64,000 bases of DNA from contig NZ_JBEPTL010000001.1 of the NCBI RefSeq assembly GCF_040549465.1, positions 124,001 to 188,000 of the forward strand, in the 5' to 3' direction. This DNA comes from Lacisediminihabitans sp040549465. GTDB taxonomy: Bacteria; Actinomycetota; Actinomycetes; Actinomycetales; Microbacteriaceae. A program made the position numbers and the translations under genes. The stretch's first letter is position 1; each line of letters starts with the position of its first letter. The notes below the pieces were generated by a model. That model did not search any database. It had not been told where the DNA came from and worked only from the letters and a program-made list of their open reading frames with translations. This document shows positions 24,835-32,697 of the stretch, piece by piece.

Positions 24835-25224
24835 TTAGAGGTGGTCGACTATCTCATCCCATGCCATGCCACCAGAAGTGTCATTCTGTTCGATAACCTC
24901 TGTAAGCGTCAGGTCAGCACCGACCTCAGCTAGCGGTCCTTTCAGGATGGATTCAAAGGTGTCGGAGTTGTCGCATCTCTTCTCGTAGACATTCCTGTTG
25001 AGAAGGACTGAGACAACGGACGAGGTCACGTTCGCGATCGAACTCTTCCCCACTCCTCGCTCACCATACAGAAGCACATGCTGACCAGGCGTGTTCAGAG
25101 TCTCGATTAAACTTCGGACCTCCGCCTCGCGCCCAAAGAGCAAATCCGACTCAGCAATTGGCTGATGCGGCGTGAAAATGTTCCGAATACCGGACTCAGC
25201 GATCTTTTTCACGATCCAACCCAA
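24835..25224 (-). pseudogene. AAA-type ATPase, truncated after the P-loop domain
   Basis: A 129-residue remnant. It begins like a known family of AAA ATPases (FTPHQPIAESDLLFGREAEV), has a full Walker A (LLYGERGVGKSSIANV, about residue 53) and the following CDNSDTFESIL, and then ends at a stop about where the Walker B strand would come. Intact relatives are about 350-400 residues and often sit in defence or mobile regions. No continuation is visible in other frames downstream. The only upstream starts are TTG (25224) or GTG (25212). A truncated protein would bind but not hydrolyse ATP normally. Confidence 0.6.
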
Positions 25225-25726
25225 AAGCTTGGACGATGTATGGAAATTGGTCTGACATGAGACGAGCTTAGTGATGATGCCCTAGGCGCAAACTTGTTCG
25301 CTCCTCGCAAAAATCGCCGTGTGGTGATCTCATCTGAATCCCACTCATGCCCCCAGCTCACTCAATCGGGGCTGGAGCGTTGCGCCATGTGGGGCTACTC
25401 GATCTCGGCGGACAGGGGCGTTATGACCGTCTATCCGTATCTCGTGAATTCATCGCTTCTGCGACAAGGAGATTTGGAGTCGACCGAATCACGATCACCT
25501 GCTGCACTCAGGGTCCGTGAGCCTGTCTGACGCGAGCAGTTCGGAATAACACTAGCTCCGCGGCTTTGAGTCGATCGTAGGTAGCAGCTCCTAGCGCACT
25601 GACGCCGAGGGCCGGATGACGATCTCATAAGTACTACTGAGGTCATCGCCATCGAGCCGGGACCTGGCCGCGGCTTTCTACGTGGACTATGGTCGTCATT
25701 TGTGTGCCCCGCGCAGCGAATCCTTA
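25225..25726. other. intergenic stretch without recognisable gene
   Basis: About 500 bp between the truncated ATPase and the sugar transferase. A 78-codon open frame on the plus strand (25294-25530) has no ribosome-binding site and an unconvincing composition. I see no repeats, tRNA or clear terminator. Base composition is lower in GC than in the core genes. Confidence 0.5.
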
Positions 25727-26626
25727 TTAGTAATCGGCTACCGGGCGTGTGAGCACTCGAAGAGTGCGCCACATGATGATCAGGTCTCCCAGAACCGACC
25801 AGTTCTCCACGTAGTAGAGATCCAGTCTCATGCTCTGCTCCCAGGTGAGGGCGGACCGTCCATTGACTTGCCACAGGCCCGTCAAGCCGGGCTTGACATA
25901 GAGGCGTCGCTGCTGATGGTCTACGTACTGACCCGCCTCGAAAGGCAGAGGAGGACGCGGGCCGACGATACTCATGTCACCGACGAAGATGTTCCACAGC
26001 TGCGGCAGTTCATCAAGAGAGTATTTACGCAAAACCCTGCCGACCCTGGTGATTCGCGGGTCATGTCTCATCTTGAAGAGCAGTCCCGAATCCTGTTCCT
26101 CGTTGATTCGGGCAAGAATCGCATACAGATCCTGCTCGGCGGTCGCAACCATTGAGCGGAATTTGAGAATCGGAAACTCACGGCCGTATAGGCCAACTCG
26201 GTTTTGTCGGAAGAAGGTCGGACCCGGACTATCGAGCCGGACGAATATTGAGATCAATAAAAAGAGCGGTGCCAGCACGATAAGAGCCAGGCCCGACAGC
26301 ACCACATCTAGTGTGCGCTTACCGAACCGAGCGGCAAGCCGTTGAGACACGCCCATCTGGAAAAGGTCAACTCCGAGTCCCAAGTCCCTCTGAGTCAAGA
26401 TCTCGATACGCTCAGACGCGCGATTGAGGTCCTTCTGAGTCAACCCGAAGAGCGGACCCAATCGACTCCGCGGCTCCAAGAGTCGTCGCGCCGCTTCAAC
26501 ATCCCACTCGTCGAGTGAGTCGAACCCTTCGGGCTCGCGATCTGCCGCGTCGGGCTGCACCGGCAATGGCAGGACATTGCGGTTGCGGCGAAATTGGGGG
26601 TAGTCATCCATATGTGAGAGCGTCAT
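25727..26626 (-). CDS. sugar transferase (polyprenyl-phosphate glycosyl-1-phosphate transferase type)
   Basis: A 299-residue enzyme that should move a sugar-1-phosphate from a UDP-sugar to undecaprenyl phosphate, the priming step of exopolysaccharide or capsule synthesis at the membrane. After an unusual N-terminal stretch of about 105 residues with no membrane helices there is one hydrophobic helix (LDVVLSGLALIVLAPLFLLI, about 106-125) and the complete catalytic domain: FFRQNRVGLYGREFPILKFR, KYSLDELPQLWNIFVGDMS, GPRPPLP and KPGLTGLWQV. The usual WbaP-type four-helix region is missing. The ATG at 26626 overlaps the preceding gene's TGA (ATGA). No other polysaccharide genes are nearby. Confidence 0.85.
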   Translation of the reverse strand: MTLSHMDDYPQFRRNRNVLPLPVQPDAADREPEGFDSLDEWDVEAARRLLEPRSRLGPLFGLTQKDLNRASERIEILTQRDLGLGVDLFQMGVSQRLAARFGKRTLDVVLSGLALIVLAPLFLLISIFVRLDSPGPTFFRQNRVGLYGREFPILKFRSMVATAEQDLYAILARINEEQDSGLLFKMRHDPRITRVGRVLRKYSLDELPQLWNIFVGDMSIVGPRPPLPFEAGQYVDHQQRRLYVKPGLTGLWQVNGRSALTWEQSMRLDLYYVENWSVLGDLIIMWRTLRVLTRPVADY

Positions 26627-27027
26627 GGCAACCGCCAAAGAACTAGTGCAAGCACTGCGATGCCGAGGATCGTCAGGAGTACCTGCAACGTGAAAATGAC
26701 TTGTGCTCTCGTCAAGACATTCTTGTTTGCTTCGACAAGGATCAACTTCGATCTAGCCAGTGATTTTGCGTCGTTCTTGGAGACTGCGACCGAAAGATTC
26801 GGACCCCAACCCACTCGAGCCATCCAGAAGACCATTACCCCGAGCACCATCCCGATGCCGAGAATCCAGTAGCCCACGGGCGACAACGAGGCATTGCCCG
26901 CGGCTGCAAACCCAAGAATTGCCGCCGATGCGGCGATCAGTAGCCCAGAACGAGTTGCTAGCGACTCGGCGCTGGCGCGCTGCTCCGACAGCTGCCGATC
27001 GAGCTCAGCAACGATCTCGGGAATCAT
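26623..27027 (-). CDS. small membrane protein coupled to the sugar transferase
   Basis: A 134-residue protein that I do not recognise by name. A polar N-terminal helix (MIPEIVAELDRQLSEQRASA) leads into two membrane helices (about 34-52 and 57-76), a cytosolic loop with several Lys residues (about 80-105), and one or two further helices to the C-terminus (RAQVIFTLQVLLTILGIAVL). The two-plus-two helix layout with the motif LATRSGLLIAA resembles effector-type membrane proteins and uncharacterised actinobacterial proteins alike. ATG 27027 was preferred over the upstream open frame because the latter has no plausible protein sequence. It overlaps the sugar transferase start by four bases, so the two are co-translated. 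Confidence 0.6.
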   Translation of the reverse strand: MIPEIVAELDRQLSEQRASAESLATRSGLLIAASAAILGFAAAGNASLSPVGYWILGIGMVLGVMVFWMARVGWGPNLSVAVSKNDAKSLARSKLILVEANKNVLTRAQVIFTLQVLLTILGIAVLALVLWRLP

Positions 27028-27309
27028 GGTCGCGCCTTGTGTGAGGAATCTAACGATAGTGGGGCGGCGCCAAGGAACGTACGCACAGCTTGAGTCGGTC
27101 CGGACGTACTGAAACAAACCACTGGCTGACCCTCCAGGTCACGCAATCAAGCACAGAGTGCTGCGGTAGTTCCGTGAGAAGAAAAACTCTTCCTCCATTC
27201 GAAATCGCCCATACTCCGATGACCTGTTGCCCCACGCAGCGAGGTCTTCCTCTCCTGAACCCTGCGGCCCCCACAACTTTCAGATCGTCCATCCACTCAT
27301 CACCAAACG
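27028..27309. other. intergenic stretch without recognisable gene
   Basis: About 280 bp with no convincing coding sequence on either strand. Open frames here overlap one another and lack ribosome-binding sites. It contains the promoter side of the minus-strand membrane protein and sugar transferase pair. Confidence 0.4.
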
Positions 27310-27321
27310 AAGGAGCACATT

Positions 27322-27700
27322 GTGTTCCCGAATTTCTTCGGGGTCCTGAGGCCGAAGTCGCCCGTCTGGCGGCAGCCCCTTCGGTTCGACCAGCTACATG
27401 CAGTCGCTTCTGCCCGCGACCATCCACGAACCCCTTGACGACCTGATGATCGAGCTGCCACAGCACTATCTCCCCCTGTCCGTTCGGCACAATGTGGCCC
27501 CGGCCGCTCGGCAAACGATCGTCGTGGTGCCGTTTGAGCGTTACAAGGAAGCCGAGACGAACACGACGCAGTACAAACGCCACAGGGGCTCCTGGCGCTG
27601 CAACTACGAAGGGCCGGGCACGTTCTTTCACGATTACTGGGAGACACTCATGACGACCGGGGTGCGTGCCACGTGCGGCTTACCGAAGGACGCGCACTGA
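27322..27700 (+). pseudogene. unrecognised small gene, frameshifted
   Basis: A strong AAGGAG (27310-27315) precedes a GTG at 27322 that opens FPNFFGVLRPKSPVWRQP and then soon stops in that frame. Removing one C from the CCCC at 27376-27379 joins it to FGSTSYMQSLLPATIHEPLD and onward (containing RQTIVVVPFERYKEA and NYEGPGTFFHDYWETL) to the TGA at 27698-27700, a protein of about 125 residues. The joined sequence has natural composition, but I recognise no family. Either a decayed gene or a base-call error in the C run. Confidence 0.4.
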
Positions 27701-27735
27701 GGCGCTCTTCGGGTTATGGATGAAATACGACACAA

Positions 27736-27765
27736 GTAAGGCCCTGAACAAGTTTCGGGGCTTTA
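27736..27765. terminator. imperfect hairpin, possible terminator
   Basis: GTAAGGCCCTGAAC and GTTTCGGGGCTTTAC can pair with several G-T wobbles and one unpaired base around an AA loop. It follows the frameshifted gene ending at 27700. No strong T-run follows, so the call is tentative. Confidence 0.4.
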
Positions 27766-27877
27766 CATCTCTAAGGATCGAGCAGGCGACGGACGCGGCC
27801 AGATCGCCATGCGAAGAACACTGTGGCGCGTGAACGGGGGACTATTCGGCTCGCGAGACTTCCCCCACGATGGACGG

Positions 27878-28408
27878 ATGAACACGACGGAGGGCGATCC
27901 TCCTGCGCAGGATGCCGCGTTCTTCGAGCTGCTCATCGAATCGGGTCTGGTCTCTGCCGAAGAGTTGGCAACTGTGGGTGCAACGCAACCCGACAGCGGA
28001 CTGCTGCTCGACGAGATCCTCGTGGCCCGCGGCGTTATCGCGGCTGACGCACTGTTGAAGGTCGTGTCACGCGCCTGGCATCTGCCGCCGATCCACCTGG
28101 CGCGAACGCGTGTCGACAAAGAGCTTGTGCACCACTGGCCCGGTCAGCGCTATCTCGCCGAGAACTGGATGCCGGTGCGAGACCAGGCGAACGGCACCGT
28201 CCTCGTCGCTACCGCTCGCATCCCCGATCCGGAGCGGGCCGCACATATCGCTTCCGTACTCCAGAACCCGGTGGAATTCGTCGCGGCCACCTCGTCGGAT
28301 ATCAGAACCGCCGTGCTTCGCGCGTTCGTGCCCGAGGGTAATCGCGCGGTGCTCGCCGGACTGAGAATCCTGCGGCGCGACAGGGATCGCAGCGCACTCG
28401 TGCGCTGA
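27878..28408 (+). CDS. orphan MshEN (GspE N-terminal) domain protein
   Basis: A 176-residue protein consisting of one MshEN/GspE N-terminal domain: an acidic start, a helical repeat (LLIESGLVSAEELATVG, then LLLDEILVARGVIAADALL) and the alpha/beta part with NWMPVRDQANGTVLVATARI. Such domains bind nucleotides (cyclic di-GMP in MshE) and normally precede a type II secretion or type IV pilus ATPase, or a membrane glycosyltransferase in actinobacteria. Here the protein ends in an Arg-rich tail right after the domain, so it is either truncated or a free regulatory domain. ATG 27878 gives the cleanest start. It lies just before thrS, at the edge of the accessory region. Confidence 0.6.
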   Translation: MNTTEGDPPAQDAAFFELLIESGLVSAEELATVGATQPDSGLLLDEILVARGVIAADALLKVVSRAWHLPPIHLARTRVDKELVHHWPGQRYLAENWMPVRDQANGTVLVATARIPDPERAAHIASVLQNPVEFVAATSSDIRTAVLRAFVPEGNRAVLAGLRILRRDRDRSALVR

Positions 28409-28487
28409 CAGGGTGGGCGCGGAGCTCCCCGTGCCGCAACGCTAATGTTGTAGGCACCATCGTTCGTAGTTAAGGAGCACCTTCGTC

Positions 28488-30494
28488 GTGTCTGAATCGC
28501 GCGCCGGCAACGAGTCCATTCTCGAGTCGATCACGGCGGCGGAGACAACGACAGGGTTCGAACTGTTCACCGACCGGGGAATCGTCGCGGTTCGTGTCAA
28601 CGGTGATCTGCGCGACATGGCCGCGGAGGTCACCGCCGGGGAGACCGCGGAGCCGGTGCACATCTCGTCTCCAGACGGTCTCAAGATCCTTCGCCACTCC
28701 GCGGCGCACGTTACCGCGCAGGCCCTCCAGTCGATCAATCCAGAGGCGAAGCTGGGGATCGGTCCACCGATCACCGACGGCTTTTACTACGACTTCGACG
28801 TGGATACCCCCCTGACCCCCGAGGATCTCAAGGTCGTCGATAAGGCGATGGAGCGCATCATCCGCTCCGGCCAGCGCTTTGTGCGCCGAGTGGTCACTGA
28901 TGACGAGGCGCGCGCCGAGCTCGCCGATGAGTCCTACAAGCTGGAGCTGATCGGTCTCAAGGGAGCAGCTGCGGATGGCGGCGACAACGAGTCCGTCGAG
29001 GTGGGCGGCTCCGAGCTGACCATCTACGACAACGTGGACCAGAAGACCGGTGAGACGGTGTGGAAAGACCTCTGCCGTGGCCCGCACCTGCCGAACACCC
29101 GCCTGATCGGCAACGGTTATGCGCTCACTCGCAGCGCTGCCGCCTACTGGCGCGGCTCGGAGAAGAACAAGCAACTGCAGCGCATCTACGGCACGGCGTG
29201 GCCCACCAAGGACGAACTGCGCGCGTACCAGGCTCGACAGGAGGAAGCCGCCAAGCGCGATCACCGCAAGCTCGGCCAGGAACTCGACCTCTTCTCGTTC
29301 CCCGACGAGATCGGTTCGGGCCTTGCGGTATTCCATCCCAAGGGCGGCATCATCCGCCGGGAGATGGAGAACTACTCACGCATCCGCCACGAGCAGGAGG
29401 GTTACTCCTTCGTCAACACGCCGCATATCACCAAGGCGTCTTTGTTCGAAGTGAGCGGCCACCTCGGGTGGTACAAAGAGGCGATGTTCCCGCCGATGCA
29501 CCTCGACGAGGCGCGCAACGAGGAGGGGGAGATCACCCGCCAGGGCGCCGACTACTACCTCAAGCCGATGAACTGCCCGATGCACATCCTGATCTACCGC
29601 TCAAGCGGTCGGTCATATCGGGATCTTCCGCTGCGCTTCTTCGAGTTCGGCACCGTCTATCGCAACGAGAAGTCGGGCGTGATCCACGGCCTCACCCGTG
29701 TGCGTGGACTGACGATGGATGACGCCCACATCTTCACCACGAGAGAGAATATGAAAGAGGAGCTCACCGGCACACTCAATTTCGTGCTGTCGCTGCTGCG
29801 TGACTACGGCCTCACCGACTTTTACCTCGAGCTCTCCACGAAGGATCCGGACAAGTACGTGGGAGACGACGATGTCTGGGAAGAGGCGACGGCAACCCTC
29901 GCCGAGGTCGCACAGGAATCCGGACTCGAACTCGTTCCTGATTCAGGCGGAGCCGCCTTCTACGGACCGAAGATCTCCGTTCAGGCTCGCGACGCGATCG
30001 GTCGCACCTGGCAGATGTCGACAGTGCAACTCGACTTCAACCTGCCGGAACGGTTCCAGCTCGAGTACACCGCTGCTGACGGATCCCGCCAGCGTCCGGT
30101 GATGATCCATCGCGCGCTGTTCGGATCGATCGAACGGTTCTTCGGTGTGCTCACCGAGCACTACGCCGGTGCCTTCCCGGTCTGGTTGTCCCCGGTGCAG
30201 GTCGTCGGCATTCCGGTCGCTGAGGAGTACGGCCCATACCTCGACGACGTCATCGGGCAGCTCAAGGCTGCTGGGGTGCGGGCCGAGGTCGACCATTCGA
30301 GCGACCGGATGCCGAAGAAGATCCGCACGCACACCAAGCTGAAAGTGCCATACCAGCTCATCGCCGGCGAAGAGGATCGCGCTGCTGGCGCGGTCAGCTT
30401 CCGCTACCGGGATGGAAGCCAGGAGAACGGCATCCCGGTGGCAGAGGCCGTCGAGAGGATCACGACCGCGATCGCGACCAGGGCGCAGGTGTAA
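28488..30494 (+). CDS. thrS: threonine--tRNA ligase
   Basis: A 668-residue class II synthetase that charges tRNA-Thr. It has an N-terminal TGS domain, the editing domain with HSAAHVTAQALQSI (about residue 68), and a zinc-containing catalytic core: Cys in LKPMNCPMHILI (about 362), His in HGLTRVRGLTMDDAHIF (motif 2 region), and YGPKISVQARDAIGRTWQMS. The anticodon-binding domain is C-terminal. GTG at 28488 follows AAGGAG. Its TAA shares a base with the ATG of the HIT gene, so the two are co-translated. No T-box leader is visible in the 79 bp upstream. Confidence 0.96.
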   Translation: MSESRAGNESILESITAAETTTGFELFTDRGIVAVRVNGDLRDMAAEVTAGETAEPVHISSPDGLKILRHSAAHVTAQALQSINPEAKLGIGPPITDGFYYDFDVDTPLTPEDLKVVDKAMERIIRSGQRFVRRVVTDDEARAELADESYKLELIGLKGAAADGGDNESVEVGGSELTIYDNVDQKTGETVWKDLCRGPHLPNTRLIGNGYALTRSAAAYWRGSEKNKQLQRIYGTAWPTKDELRAYQARQEEAAKRDHRKLGQELDLFSFPDEIGSGLAVFHPKGGIIRREMENYSRIRHEQEGYSFVNTPHITKASLFEVSGHLGWYKEAMFPPMHLDEARNEEGEITRQGADYYLKPMNCPMHILIYRSSGRSYRDLPLRFFEFGTVYRNEKSGVIHGLTRVRGLTMDDAHIFTTRENMKEELTGTLNFVLSLLRDYGLTDFYLELSTKDPDKYVGDDDVWEEATATLAEVAQESGLELVPDSGGAAFYGPKISVQARDAIGRTWQMSTVQLDFNLPERFQLEYTAADGSRQRPVMIHRALFGSIERFFGVLTEHYAGAFPVWLSPVQVVGIPVAEEYGPYLDDVIGQLKAAGVRAEVDHSSDRMPKKIRTHTKLKVPYQLIAGEEDRAAGAVSFRYRDGSQENGIPVAEAVERITTAIATRAQV

Positions 30495-31072
30495 TGCCGA
30501 AGAACTACGCCCCAGACGAATTCGACGGTGTCGACGCCGAGTCATCCGCTGAGTTCGCGGCGGTGCCCGACGCGTTCCAACGTCTCTGGACGCCGCATCG
30601 CATCGCGTACATCGAGAACGGCCAGCAGCCGGAGAAGCACGAGTGCCCGTTCTGTCTCGCACCGTCGATGACTGATGAGAAGGCGCTCATCGTCGCGCGC
30701 GGCGTGCACTGTTACGTGTTGCTCAATCTGTTTCCCTACAACTCCGGTCACCTGCTGGTCTGCCCTTACCGGCACGTCGCCAGGTACGACGAGGCGACGG
30801 ATGAGGAGGTGGCCGAGATGGCGAGCCTCACCCAGACGGCCATGCGAGTGCTCGGAGCGACCTCGCACTGCGACGGCTTCAACATCGGCATGAACCAGGG
30901 GAGTATCGCGGGCGCGGGGATCGCAGGGCACCTGCACCAGCACATCGTGCCGCGCTGGGCGCAGGACGCGAACTTCTTCCCGATCATCGCCGAAACCAAG
31001 GCCATCCCTTTCCTGCTCGGCGAGACGCGCGAGGCGATCGCCGCAGGCTGGCCTGTGGCCGCGCCCGAATAG
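30494..31072 (+). CDS. HIT domain nucleotide hydrolase/transferase
   Basis: A 192-residue histidine-triad protein. The triad is in GHLHQHIVPRW (about residues 140-150), and a Cys pair (HECPFC, about residue 51) may hold zinc as in related actinobacterial enzymes. Members of this branch act as dinucleoside polyphosphate (Ap4A) phosphorylases or hydrolases. The gene follows thrS with one shared base; aminoacyl-tRNA synthetases make Ap4A as a side product, which fits the pairing (inference). The exact activity cannot be decided from sequence. Confidence 0.88.
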   Translation: MPKNYAPDEFDGVDAESSAEFAAVPDAFQRLWTPHRIAYIENGQQPEKHECPFCLAPSMTDEKALIVARGVHCYVLLNLFPYNSGHLLVCPYRHVARYDEATDEEVAEMASLTQTAMRVLGATSHCDGFNIGMNQGSIAGAGIAGHLHQHIVPRWAQDANFFPIIAETKAIPFLLGETREAIAAGWPVAAPE

Positions 31073-31118
31073 AATGGCTATCGTCCCGCAGAAGCAGCGG
31101 GACACCAGAGAGGCAATT

Positions 31119-32036
31119 GTGAGCAACACAGAATCCACCCCCAGCACCCCGTCTACCGAGTTGGGCTCGAGCCGTGTCAAGCGCGGCCTCGCTGAGATGC
31201 TCAAGGGCGGCGTCATCATGGATGTCGTCACCGCAGAGCAGGCGCGAATCGCCGAGGATGCCGGCGCGGTCGCCGTCATGGCCCTCGAGCGGGTTCCGGC
31301 CGACATCCGCTCCCAGGGTGGTGTGGCGCGCATGAGCGACCCCGACCTGATCGACAGCATCATCGCCGAAGTCTCCATTCCGGTGATGGCGAAGGCCCGC
31401 ATCGGTCACTTCGTCGAAGCGCAGGTTCTGCAGGCCCTCAAGGTCGACTACATCGACGAGTCCGAGGTGCTCAGCCCGGCCGACTACGTCAACCACATCG
31501 ACAAGTGGCCGTTCACGGTGCCCTTCGTCTGCGGCGCGACGAACCTCGGCGAGGCTCTCCGTCGCATCAACGAGGGCGCCGCAATGATTCGCTCGAAGGG
31601 CGAGGCCGGCACCGGCGACGTCTCAGAAGCGACCAAACACATCCGCACCATCAAATCCGAGATCGCCGCGCTGTCGTCGAAGACCCACGACGAGCTCTAC
31701 GTGGCGGCCAAAGACCTGCAGGCTCCTTATGAGTTGGTGCTCGAGGTCGCTCGCACCGGCAAGCTTCCCGTCGTGCTCTTCACTGCCGGTGGCGTTGCGA
31801 CCCCTGCCGACGCGGCGCTCATGATGCAGCTCGGTGCCGACGGTGTGTTCGTCGGATCGGGAATCTTCAAGTCGGGCAATCCAGCCCAGCGTGCCGCGGC
31901 GATTGTGAAGGCCACTACCTTCTTCGACGACCCGGCCGTGATCGCCGAAACCTCACGTGGTCTCGGCGAAGCGATGGTCGGCATCAACGTCTCTGACCTC
32001 GCCGCCCCCCACCGCCTCTCCGAACGTGGTTGGTAA
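31119..32036 (+). CDS. pdxS: pyridoxal 5'-phosphate synthase lyase subunit
   Basis: A 305-residue subunit of the deoxyxylulose-independent PLP synthase. PdxS joins ribose-5-phosphate, glyceraldehyde-3-phosphate and ammonia from PdxT into PLP. Family motifs include KRGLAEMLKGGVIMDVV, MALERVPADIR, the catalytic-lysine region MAKARIGHFVEAQ and DYIDESEVL. The GTG at 31119 was chosen (AGAGAGG upstream); an in-frame ATG at 31074 lies on a TAGAAT that looks like a -10 element, so it is probably not translated. A small hairpin (TCCCGC...GCGGGA, 31084-31102) lies in the leader. The end overlaps pdxT by 11 bp. Confidence 0.95.
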   Translation: MSNTESTPSTPSTELGSSRVKRGLAEMLKGGVIMDVVTAEQARIAEDAGAVAVMALERVPADIRSQGGVARMSDPDLIDSIIAEVSIPVMAKARIGHFVEAQVLQALKVDYIDESEVLSPADYVNHIDKWPFTVPFVCGATNLGEALRRINEGAAMIRSKGEAGTGDVSEATKHIRTIKSEIAALSSKTHDELYVAAKDLQAPYELVLEVARTGKLPVVLFTAGGVATPADAALMMQLGADGVFVGSGIFKSGNPAQRAAAIVKATTFFDDPAVIAETSRGLGEAMVGINVSDLAAPHRLSERGW

Positions 32037-32643
32037 GCCGCTGGGCTTATCGAAGAACGCGGCGATAGTCGGCGTACTCGCTCTCCAGGGCGACTTTCGC
32101 GAACACATCGCTGTGCTCCGTTCCCTGGGCGCGGATGCCCTGCCCATCAGGCGCCCCGAAGAGCTGGCCGAGGTGGCCGGCCTGGTCATCCCCGGCGGCG
32201 AGTCGAGCGTGATGGACAAGATGTCGCGTGCTTTCGGCCTTGCTGCACCGCTCAAGGCCGCCATCGCATCGGGGATGCCGGTCTATGGAACCTGTGCGGG
32301 ACTCATCATGATCGCCGACCGGGTGCTCGACGCCATCGCCGGTCAGCAGAGCCTCGGCGGACTTGACATTTCGGTGCGACGGAACGCTTTCGGCTCACAG
32401 CTTGACTCCTTCGAAACAGACCTCGACATCCTGGAACTCGGAGCGCCGCCCATGCACGCGGTGTTCATCCGCGCGCCGATCGTCGAGGAGGTAGGCCCCG
32501 GAGTCCGCGCGATCGCCACTCTGAGCGATGGACGCGTGGTCGCCGTGGAGCAGGGCAATCTCATCGGCACCTCCTTCCACCCCGAGATGACTGGCGACAC
32601 CCGATTCCACCAGTACTTCCTCGACAGGGTGTCAGCGCGCTAG
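32026..32643 (+). CDS. pdxT: pyridoxal 5'-phosphate synthase glutaminase subunit
   Basis: A 205-residue class I glutamine amidotransferase that releases ammonia for PdxS. The catalytic Cys is in YGTCAGLIMI (about residue 92) and the His and Glu are in SFHPEMTGD (about 183). VLALQGDFREH and VIPGGESSVM are also typical. The GTG at 32026 overlaps the end of pdxS by 11 bases, so translation is coupled. The frame stays open further upstream inside pdxS, without family similarity. The next gene, yebC, has its own promoter. Confidence 0.95.
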   Translation: MVGKPLGLSKNAAIVGVLALQGDFREHIAVLRSLGADALPIRRPEELAEVAGLVIPGGESSVMDKMSRAFGLAAPLKAAIASGMPVYGTCAGLIMIADRVLDAIAGQQSLGGLDISVRRNAFGSQLDSFETDLDILELGAPPMHAVFIRAPIVEEVGPGVRAIATLSDGRVVAVEQGNLIGTSFHPEMTGDTRFHQYFLDRVSAR

Positions 32644-32684
32644 CATCCGGGTCGCGGCGCACGAGCGATGCCGGAACGGCTGGT

Positions 32685-32690
32685 TAGAAT
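32685..32690 (+). promoter_or_regulatory. -10 element for leaderless yebC transcript
   Basis: TAGAAT ends seven bases before the ATG of yebC, so transcription should begin at the start codon. There is no Shine-Dalgarno sequence before that ATG, which agrees with leaderless translation. Confidence 0.6.
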
Positions 32691-32697
32691 GTTCAGC

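Noticed and set aside
25294..25530. A 78-codon plus-strand frame in the 500-bp gap
   Set aside because: No ribosome-binding site, no recognisable motif, odd composition; listed only as non-coding.
27050..27631. A 193-codon minus-strand frame across the frameshifted small gene
   Set aside because: The plus strand has the better ribosome-binding site and more natural amino acid composition; the minus frame shows no motif.
22392..27877. An att-type direct repeat of the tRNA-Val(GAC) 3' end
   Set aside because: I looked for copies of GGTTCGATCCCAGT downstream and saw none, so an integration boundary cannot be supported, only suspected.
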